A stretch of DNA of 9,788 bases, taken from assembly GCA_035947875.1 (NCBI GenBank), contig DASZJQ010000030.1, positions 1 to 9,788 of the forward strand, written 5' to 3'. A program made the position numbers and the translations under genes. This stretch comes from Bog-473 sp035947875 (GTDB taxonomy: Bacteria; Actinomycetota; Acidimicrobiia; Acidimicrobiales; RAAP-2). Shown here one piece after another: positions 1 through 5,681 of the stretch (positions are counted from its first letter, which is position 1; every line of letters starts with the position of its first letter). The notes below the pieces were generated by a model that did not search any database, was not told the DNA's origin, and saw only the letters and a list, made by a program, of their open reading frames with translations.

Positions 1-1053
1 CAGACCCAGGCCACGAATGCCATGCAGGCCGCGGGCCTGACCGCACCGGTGGTCCAGCTCCTGGGCCAGGGCACCCACCAGCAACTCAACGTCCAGGCCG
101 ATCTCAACAAGCTGTCCCCGAACGCCCAGGTGGCGGAAGAGAACCGGGTCGAAGCGGCGCTGGCCAAGCTGACCAAGACCACACCGGAGACGATCAAGAA
201 CAACCGCACCCAGGTGGGCCCGACCTGGGGTTCCCAGATCACCAACAAAGCCATTACCGCGCTGATCATTTTCTTCATCGTGGTGGGGATCTACATCAGC
301 ATCCGCTTCGAGCCCAAGATGGCGGCGGCGGCGTTCGTCGCCATGGTGCACGACATCCTGGTGACCGTCGGCGTCTATTCACTGTTCAATTTCCAGGTGA
401 CGCCCGACACCGTCGTGGCCGTGCTGACCATTTTGGGCTATTCGCTCTACGACACCGTCGTGGTGTTCGACCGCGTCCGTGACAACACCAAGGGCATCGG
501 CGCCACCGGCCGGGTGACGTACACCCAACTCATCAATCTGTCCATGAACCAGACCTTGGCGCGCTCCATCAACACCTCCCTGGTGGCCATTCTCCCGGTG
601 CTGGCCGTCTTGGTGGTCGGCGCTGAGCTGCTCGGGGCCTCCACCTTGCAAGACTTCGGATTGGCCCTCTTCGTCGGCCTGTTGAGCGGGGCCTACTCCT
701 CGATCTTCATCGCCGCTCCGGTGCTGTGCATGTTCAAAGAGCGCGAGTCGCGTTGGATTGCCATCGCGCAACGCAATGCCAAGCGCACCGACCGCGCCGC
801 CTCGCTGTCGCCGGCGGAGGCCGCGGCCCTGGCCACGCAGATGAACATCTCGGCCGGCGGACAGACCCGCAGCGGGCCCCAGACCCAGCGGGGCGCGCAG
901 AGCGGCCCCATCCGACCGGGGTCGGCCAGCAGCACGGCGTTGCTCGATCGGCGCCCCGGGTCCGGTGCGCCGACGACGGGCTCGGGTGCCGGCACCGGTC
1001 AAGCCCAGGCGCAACCACGACCCCGCAAGAGTAAGGGCAAGCGCCAGCGTTAG
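1..1053 (+). CDS. secF: Protein translocase subunit SecF (5' end outside window)
   Basis: Membrane subunit of SecDF, which pairs with SecYEG and uses the proton gradient to pull preproteins out of the translocon on the outer face of the membrane. The reading frame is open to the first base, so the start, TM1 and the first part of the external P1 domain lie upstream; 350 residues remain. Visible hallmarks: VGPTWGS (bases 214-234) just before TM2, RFEPKMAAAAFVAMVHD after it, and the SecF signature GYSLYDTVVVFDRVRDN (bases 439-489), which carries the conserved Asp residues. Five hydrophobic segments (TM2-TM6) fall at about bases 250-309, 322-387, 406-465, 571-639 and 655-729. After about base 780 comes a long Gly/Ser/Pro/Gln-rich, probably disordered cytoplasmic tail ending in a basic cluster (RPRKSKGKRQR), as in many actinobacterial SecF proteins. 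secD is expected immediately upstream. Family assignment is very secure. Confidence 0.96.
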   Translation, partial: QTQATNAMQAAGLTAPVVQLLGQGTHQQLNVQADLNKLSPNAQVAEENRVEAALAKLTKTTPETIKNNRTQVGPTWGSQITNKAITALIIFFIVVGIYISIRFEPKMAAAAFVAMVHDILVTVGVYSLFNFQVTPDTVVAVLTILGYSLYDTVVVFDRVRDNTKGIGATGRVTYTQLINLSMNQTLARSINTSLVAILPVLAVLVVGAELLGASTLQDFGLALFVGLLSGAYSSIFIAAPVLCMFKERESRWIAIAQRNAKRTDRAASLSPAEAAALATQMNISAGGQTRSGPQTQRGAQSGPIRPGSASSTALLDRRPGSGAPTTGSGAGTGQAQAQPRPRKSKGKRQR

Positions 1054-1086
1054 AGCAGGGGCAACGGGCTATGCGCCAGCGTCAGA
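1041..1086. repeat. Imperfect direct repeat across the secF stop codon
   Basis: GCGCCAGCGTTAGA (1041-1054) recurs as GCGCCAGCGTCAGA (1073-1086), 13 of 14 bases identical with a 32-bp period; weaker similarity continues into the following G-rich run (GCAGGGG versus TAGGGG). The first copy holds the last SecF codons and the stop. This looks like a small local duplication; no function is evident. Confidence 0.6.
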
Positions 1087-1116
1087 TAGGGGAAGGGCCG
1101 AGCGCAAGGGCAGATC

Positions 1117-1153
1117 GGTCCATCACAGGCCTGGACCAGCCGACGGATCGGCT
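1117..1153. terminator. Candidate bidirectional terminator between secF and the GNAT gene
   Basis: Two adjacent stem-loops fill the convergent gap. GGTCCA (1117-1122) pairs with TGGACC (1132-1137) over a 9-nt loop. AGCCGA (1138-1143) pairs with TCGGCT (1148-1153) over a CGGA loop, its right arm touching the GNAT stop codon. There is no clear T-tract on either strand, so this is not a textbook intrinsic terminator; position between converging genes is the main argument. The rest of 1054-1152 holds no gene I can support. Confidence 0.35.
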
Positions 1154-1926
1154 CAGTGAAACTGGGTGGAAGCTCCGAAGACCAATGCCGCCGGAGTGGC
1201 GACGACCTCGTAGTGCATCTGCTCGTAGAGGTGCAAGCCCGCCTCGGTCGCCGCGAGGAGGAAGCGTGTGGTTCCCTTTCCGTGGGTGAGGTGATGGGTC
1301 ATCAAGCCGCTGAGCACGGCGCGGCCGATACCTTGCCGTTGCTGCCGTTGGGGCGTGGCCATGCAGTAGACGCCGACGATCTCACCCGTAGCCAGGGTCA
1401 GGGCGGATCCCATGATCTCGCCCCCTTTGTCCCCGAGCCAGATGGTGGCGATCGGACTGTCTCGCATGGGTCCGAGAACCCGGCGGCACATGTCGAGATC
1501 GAGGGAGAAGGCCTCCGACACCAGCGCGATGGCGGCATCGACCTCGAGATCGGATGAGGCCGGCCGGACGTCGAGCTCGAGATCACCGGGTCGACGCTCG
1601 ACCGCGGTGCTCTGCCACACCATGGTGGGGACGTCACCCGCGTGCGCCGCGCCAGCTTGCGTGGCCCGCTCCAAGAGTTCGGGAGAAGGGTTCTCGAGCA
1701 GGAGGATCGTCGGCAGGCCGTCGATCTCGGCCACGTAGTTGTCCAGGAGCGCCGCGGCCGCCGGCCCATCCAGGACACAGCCCATGTTGAGGTCGGCCGA
1801 TGCTTCACCGGTGAGGGCCAGCCAGCCTCCTTCGTCGAAGCTGGCCCGGGCCCGCGGCGCCCTGCCGAAGCAATCGACCACCTGCAGTCCGGTGGTCATG
1901 AGCCAAAACGCCTGCGATTCGGGCAT
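1153..1926 (-). CDS. GNAT-family N-acetyltransferase with degenerate N-terminal half
   Basis: Predicted soluble acetyl-CoA-dependent acetyltransferase of 257 residues; the substrate cannot be told from sequence. The catalytic half is C-terminal (about 118-250). The motif A region reads VGVYCMATPQRQQRQGIGRA (184-203), whose RQGIGRA matches the Q/RxxGxG/A pyrophosphate-binding loop. LHLYEQMHYEVV (231-242) matches the C-terminal 'LYE..GF' motif B. Residues 1-110 have the rhythm of a second GNAT unit lacking the acetyl-CoA loop, as in known tandem-GNAT proteins (inference). The open frame extends upstream to 2133, but I choose the ATG at 1924-1926: it has a strong GGAGGT six bases upstream, and the upstream extension is Arg/Ser/Pro-rich with no conserved look. 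It is convergent with secF and divergent from relA, in the place where apt usually lies. Base composition does not stand out clearly from the neighbours. Confidence 0.85.
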   Translation of the reverse strand: MPESQAFWLMTTGLQVVDCFGRAPRARASFDEGGWLALTGEASADLNMGCVLDGPAAAALLDNYVAEIDGLPTILLLENPSPELLERATQAGAAHAGDVPTMVWQSTAVERRPGDLELDVRPASSDLEVDAAIALVSEAFSLDLDMCRRVLGPMRDSPIATIWLGDKGGEIMGSALTLATGEIVGVYCMATPQRQQRQGIGRAVLSGLMTHHLTHGKGTTRFLLAATEAGLHLYEQMHYEVVATPAALVFGASTQFH

Positions 1927-1932
1927 GGGGTG

Positions 1933-1938
1933 ACCTCC
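1933..1938 (-). promoter_or_regulatory. Ribosome binding site that fixes the GNAT start
   Basis: Read on the minus strand, GGAGGT lies six bases (CACCCC) before the ATG at 1926-1924. It is the best Shine-Dalgarno match in the window and is the reason for preferring this start over the longer open frame. Confidence 0.75.
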
Positions 1939-1943
1939 GTGAT

Positions 1944-1953
1944 GGATCGATCC
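1944..1953. promoter_or_regulatory. 10-bp palindrome in the GNAT/relA divergent region
   Basis: GGATCGATCC is a perfect palindrome just upstream of the GNAT ribosome binding site. A TANNNT-type -10 candidate (TAGAGT on the minus strand, 1967-1962) lies beside it and would put the GNAT transcript start near 1955, so the palindrome would sit in the early 5' leader, where an operator could act. No convincing -35 is seen. Both assignments are tentative. The rest of 1927-2084 is GC-rich with repeated GACCGG/GACGAC words and no supported gene. Confidence 0.25.
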
Positions 1954-2084
1954 CGATGGAGACTCTATGAGCGCCGGCGACCGGGTGGAGGATGACCGGG
2001 CGCCGACCAGACGATGACCTGACCGGACCGGACGACGACCGTCAGCCCATGATCCGGCTGACCTGGACTTCGTGCCTGGTCGGG

Positions 2085-2096
2085 TAGCGTAGAGGG
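2085..2096 (+). promoter_or_regulatory. Probable leaderless promoter of relA
   Basis: The -10-like hexamer TAGCGT (2085-2090) ends six bases before the ATG at 2097. This is the spacing that puts +1 on the A of the start codon, as in actinobacterial leaderless genes with TANNNT -10 boxes. The purine run AGAGGG (2091-2096) touches the ATG, too close for a normal Shine-Dalgarno. No strong -35; TGGACT (2064-2069) is the nearest candidate, with a 15-bp spacer. Confidence 0.5.
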
Positions 2097-4331
2097 ATGG
2101 TGACCCTGACGCGGGTGACTCCCAATTCGGCAACCTCCACCGACGATGGGGAGCGCGCGCTCGACGAATTGCTGGCCTCGCTCCTGGCCGAGTTCTCCCG
2201 TCACCGTCCCGACGAGGACACCGCCACCATCGTGGCGGCGGGCAAGGCCGCCCTCTCGGCCCACGACGGGCAATTCCGGCGCTCGGGTGAGCCCTACATC
2301 ACCCACCCGGTGGCTGTGGCCACCATCGTGGCCGAGCTGGGACTGGACTCGCAGACGGTGGCGGCCGCGCTCCTCCATGACGCCGTCGAGGACACCGGGC
2401 TCTCGCTGGAGTCGATCACCGACGCCTTCGGGGAAGGCGTGGCCAAAGTGGTGGACGGGGTGACCAAGCTCGACCGCCTCCAGTTCGACTCCAAGGAGGC
2501 CCAGCAGGCCGCCACCATCCGCAAGATGCTCGTGGCCATGGCCGACGACTGGCGCGTGCTGCTGATCAAGCTGGCCGACCGGTTGCACAACATGCGCACG
2601 CTGGCTGTGATGCCGGAGTGGAAGCAGCGCCGCACGGCCCAGGAGACCTTCGACGTCTACGCTCCGCTGGCCCATCGCCTCGGCGTGCAGCAGGTGCGCT
2701 GGCAACTGGAAGACCTGGCCTTCGCCACCCTGCACCCCAAGCGCTACGCCGAGATCGAGCAGATGGTGGCCGACCGGGCCCCCCAGCGCGAGGAGTACCT
2801 CGAGCGGGTCCTGGTGCACGTGCGCCAGCGGATGAGCGACATGGGGGTGGCGGCCGACGTCACCGGCCGGCCGAAACACCTGTGGAGCATCTACGAGAAG
2901 ATGGTGGTCCGGGGCAAGGAGTTCGACGACATCAATGACCTGGTGGCCATTCGGGTCGTGGTGGACTCGGAGAAGGACTGTTGGGCTGCCCTCGGGGCCA
3001 TTCACGCCATCTGGGCCCCGGTGCAGGGCCGCTTCAAGGACTACATCAACACGCCCAAGTTCAACATGTACCAGTCGCTGCACACCACGGTCATCGGGCT
3101 GGACGGCAAGCCGGTCGAGGTGCAGATCCGCACGCTCGAAATGCACCACCGGGCCGAATACGGCATCGCGGCCCACTGGGGCTACAAGGAGAAGGAAGAC
3201 CACTCCTCCGAGATGGCCTGGCTGCAACGCATCGCCGACGTCGACCGCCAGACCGATGACCCTATTGAGTTCCTCGAAGCGCTCAAGCTCGACCTGGAGC
3301 AGGACGAGGTCTACGTCTTTACCCCCAAGGGCAAGGTCATCGCGCTCCCGGCCCGCTCCACGCCGGTGGACTTCGCCTACGTGATCCACACCGAAGTGGG
3401 CCACCGTTGCATCGGGGCGAGGGTCAACGGCCGGCTGGTCCCGCTCGAGACCACGCTCAACTCGGCCGACACCGTGGAGATCTTCACCTCAAAGTCCCCG
3501 ACGGCGGGCCCGTCCCGGGACTGGTTGCAGATCGTCGCCTCGACGCGTGCCCGTAACAAGATCCGCCAGTGGTTCAGCCGGGAGCGTCGCGAGGACGCCA
3601 TCGAGAACGGTCGGGAGGACCTGTCACGGGCCCTGCGGCGGGACGGCCTGCCCCTGCACAAGGTCCTGGGTTCCGCCGCGCTGAGCGAAGTGGCCGAGTC
3701 GATGCACCTGGTCGACCTCGATGCCCTCTACGCCGCCATCGGTGAGAACCAGGTCTCGGCCCAGTCGATTGTCCAGCGACTGGCCCGGGCCCTGCGCGGG
3801 GGCGAGGACGAGCAGCTCCCCACCACGGCGAACCGGGGCACCCGCGGCCCCCGCCAAGGTCGTCGCACCGGAGCCGGCGTCTACGTCGAAGGTCTGGACG
3901 ATGTCATGATCCACCTGGCCCGCTGCTGCACGCCGGTCCCGGGCGACCAGATCATCGGCTTCGTCACCCAGGGGCGCGGCGTCTCTGTGCACCGGGCCGA
4001 CTGTTCCAACGCCACCGCGTTGGCCGACCGCTCGAAGGAGCGTCTCATCGAAGTCGAGTGGGATCGCGGCAACGACGGCGTCTTCGTGGCCACCATCGAG
4101 GTCCAGGCCTTCGATCGCGCCCGTCTGTTGGCCGACGTCAGCCGGGTGGTGTCCGAGCACCACCTCAACATCGTGGCCGCCCGTACGGCCACCACCCCCG
4201 ACCGGGTCAGTCGCATGTCGTTCGACGTGGAGCTGGCCGACCCCACGCACCTGCTCACGCTCATCTCGGCGCTCAAGCATCTCGACGGCGTGTTCGACGC
4301 CTACCGTCAGCTCCCCGGCAAGAAGGTTTGA
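2097..4331 (+). CDS. relA: Bifunctional (p)ppGpp synthetase/hydrolase, long RelA/SpoT (Rel) type
   Basis: Makes pppGpp/ppGpp from ATP and GTP/GDP when uncharged tRNA sits on the ribosome, and degrades them when starvation ends: the master enzyme of the stringent response. The 744 residues are normal for long RSH proteins. The N-terminal HD hydrolase domain (about 45-200) keeps H70, H94-D95 and E98-D99 (HDAVED) plus KLADRLHNMRTL (158-169), so hydrolysis should be active. The synthetase domain (about 230-400) has GRPKHLWSIYEKM (257-269), RFKD (312-315), the charge signature of bifunctional Rel rather than monofunctional RelA, YQSLHTTV (325-332) and EYGIAAHW with Glu354. TGS follows (about 404-465), then a helical stretch, the conserved-cysteine domain (C610, C611, H632, C636) and a C-terminal ACT/RRM domain (about 650-740). 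The start is the ATG one -10 spacing downstream of TAGCGT. hisS follows after 2 bp. Confidence 0.97.
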   Translation: MVTLTRVTPNSATSTDDGERALDELLASLLAEFSRHRPDEDTATIVAAGKAALSAHDGQFRRSGEPYITHPVAVATIVAELGLDSQTVAAALLHDAVEDTGLSLESITDAFGEGVAKVVDGVTKLDRLQFDSKEAQQAATIRKMLVAMADDWRVLLIKLADRLHNMRTLAVMPEWKQRRTAQETFDVYAPLAHRLGVQQVRWQLEDLAFATLHPKRYAEIEQMVADRAPQREEYLERVLVHVRQRMSDMGVAADVTGRPKHLWSIYEKMVVRGKEFDDINDLVAIRVVVDSEKDCWAALGAIHAIWAPVQGRFKDYINTPKFNMYQSLHTTVIGLDGKPVEVQIRTLEMHHRAEYGIAAHWGYKEKEDHSSEMAWLQRIADVDRQTDDPIEFLEALKLDLEQDEVYVFTPKGKVIALPARSTPVDFAYVIHTEVGHRCIGARVNGRLVPLETTLNSADTVEIFTSKSPTAGPSRDWLQIVASTRARNKIRQWFSRERREDAIENGREDLSRALRRDGLPLHKVLGSAALSEVAESMHLVDLDALYAAIGENQVSAQSIVQRLARALRGGEDEQLPTTANRGTRGPRQGRRTGAGVYVEGLDDVMIHLARCCTPVPGDQIIGFVTQGRGVSVHRADCSNATALADRSKERLIEVEWDRGNDGVFVATIEVQAFDRARLLADVSRVVSEHHLNIVAARTATTPDRVSRMSFDVELADPTHLLTLISALKHLDGVFDAYRQLPGKKV
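4321..4326 (+). promoter_or_regulatory. hisS ribosome binding site inside the relA 3' end
   Basis: AGAAGG lies seven bases before a GTG at 4334, within the last codons of relA. It supports the GTG start for hisS and points to translational coupling across the 2-bp gap. Confidence 0.6.
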
Positions 4332-4333
4332 CA

Positions 4334-5644
4334 GTGGACGACCCGACGACCGGTGGTCCTGCCGCGCGCCCGGACACGGCCCGGACACCCAAGGGCATGC
4401 ACGACGTCCTGTGGCCGGAGTCGGATCGGTGGCAGCGCCTCATCGACCGTTTCGCCCTGCTGGTCGAGGGGGCCGGCTACGGCCTGGCCATCACGCCGAT
4501 CCTCGAGCACGTCGGCATCTTTGACCGGGGGATCGGAAAGGGCAGCGAGATCGTCGGCAAGGAGATGTACACCTTCGCCGACCGCGACGGTCAGGTCATG
4601 GCTTTGCGCCCGGAGGGGACGGCCTCCATCGTGCGTGCCTTTGTGCAGCACCACCCGGTGCCCCCATGGAAGGCGTGGTACTGGGCCCCGTCCTTCCGCC
4701 ACGAGAACCCCCAACAGGGCCGTTACCGCCAGCATTTCCAGCTCGGCCTGGAGGCGATCGGGCCCTCCGACGCCGACCTGGATGTCGAAGTCATCTCCCT
4801 GGCCTTCGCATTCATCGCCTCGCTCGGACTCCACCAGGTCACGCTCAAGGTCAATTCGATGGGAGACGGGACGTGTCGCCCCGGCTACGTCGAGTTGCTC
4901 CGTCAGTACCTGGCCGAACACGAGGACGAGCTCAGCGACGCCCACCGGACGACCTTCAAGGAGAACCCTCTGCGCGTGCTCGATTGCAAGGACCCCGGAT
5001 GCCAGAGTGCATCGGAATCGGCGCCGCGTTTCTTGGACAACCTCTGCGAGCCTTGCATGGCCCATTTCACCCGCCTGCGTGCCGGCCTCGATGCCCTGGA
5101 CGTGCCGTACCAGATCGACCACCGGTTGGTACGCGGCTTTGACTACTACACCCGCACCACGTTTGAGTTCGCCTCCGGCGCCATCGAGGCAGCCCAGAAC
5201 GCTCTTGGCGGAGGAGGCCGCTACAACGGATTGGTCGAGATGCTGGGGGGACCGCCCACGCCCGGCATCGGTTTCGGCCTCGGCGTAGAGCGGCTCCTCA
5301 TCGCCTGCGATGCCGAGGGGGTGTACCCGATCGACCCGACGCCGCTGCACGCCTACGTCGTCGACGTGACCGGCGGCGAATCGGCCGTGCTGCTCACATG
5401 GGAGCTCCGGCGGGCCGGGATGCGGGCCGATCGCGCCTTTGACGGTCGTTCCATGAAGTCACAGATGAAGTCGGCGGACCGGTCGGGGGCGCTAGTGGCC
5501 CTCCTCGTGGGCCCGAAGGAACTGGCGGAGGGTACCGTCGTCCTGCGCCCGTTGCGCCAGGACGACGAACAACGAAGCGTGGCCCGCGCCGACATCGTGG
5601 CCGAAGTCCGTCGCGCTACCGCCGAATCCATCGCCAACTCTTGA
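4334..5644 (+). CDS. hisS: Histidyl-tRNA synthetase
   Basis: Charges tRNA-His with histidine in the cytoplasm as a class IIa dimer. The 436 residues from the GTG start fit the family. The N-terminus reads PKGMHDVLWPES (19-30), the usual opening of HisRS. Motif 1 surrounds GYGLAITPILEHVGIFDRG (48-66); RPEGTASIVRAF (92-103) follows; motif 2 is PSFRHENPQQGRYRQHFQLG (119-138). The histidine-specific motifs are LVRGFDYYTRTTFEF (265-279) and GGGGRYNGLVEMLGG (292-306); motif 3 is GIGFGLGVERL (311-321). The anticodon-binding domain spans about 337-430. Cysteines C218, C223, C238 and C241 form a CX4C...CX2C pattern in the insertion, a possible metal site also seen in other bacterial HisRS. The frame is open upstream inside relA, but that part is a relA shadow. 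Start at GTG 4334 rests on AGAAGG at a seven-base spacing; a TTG at 4328 is the alternative. Cotranscribed with relA. Confidence 0.96.
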   Translation: MDDPTTGGPAARPDTARTPKGMHDVLWPESDRWQRLIDRFALLVEGAGYGLAITPILEHVGIFDRGIGKGSEIVGKEMYTFADRDGQVMALRPEGTASIVRAFVQHHPVPPWKAWYWAPSFRHENPQQGRYRQHFQLGLEAIGPSDADLDVEVISLAFAFIASLGLHQVTLKVNSMGDGTCRPGYVELLRQYLAEHEDELSDAHRTTFKENPLRVLDCKDPGCQSASESAPRFLDNLCEPCMAHFTRLRAGLDALDVPYQIDHRLVRGFDYYTRTTFEFASGAIEAAQNALGGGGRYNGLVEMLGGPPTPGIGFGLGVERLLIACDAEGVYPIDPTPLHAYVVDVTGGESAVLLTWELRRAGMRADRAFDGRSMKSQMKSADRSGALVALLVGPKELAEGTVVLRPLRQDDEQRSVARADIVAEVRRATAESIANS

Positions 5645-5681
5645 CCACCGTGACTCGACCCAAAGGACCCCGACCGCCCGC

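Noticed and set aside
1071..1289. Small + strand open frame after secF
   Set aside because: Overlaps the 3' end of the GNAT gene, is Arg/Pro-rich, and lacks a ribosome binding site or any motif.
1927..2133. 69-codon N-terminal extension of the GNAT gene
   Set aside because: It would overlap the relA start, is Arg/Ser/Pro-rich, and the internal ATG at 1926 has an excellent GGAGGT at the right distance.
1965..3404. Long minus-strand open frame (479 codons) antisense to relA
   Set aside because: Composition is dominated by His, Val, Gly, Leu and Asp, as expected from reading a GC-rich gene backwards; no motif, and relA on the other strand has every family signature.
4058..4333. Upstream extension of the hisS frame into relA
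   Set aside because: Arg/Pro/His-rich out-of-frame reading of the relA ACT region; HisRS similarity begins only after the GTG at 4334.
4307..5350. Minus-strand open frame (347 codons) antisense to hisS
   Set aside because: Same shadow pattern, lying over conserved HisRS motifs.
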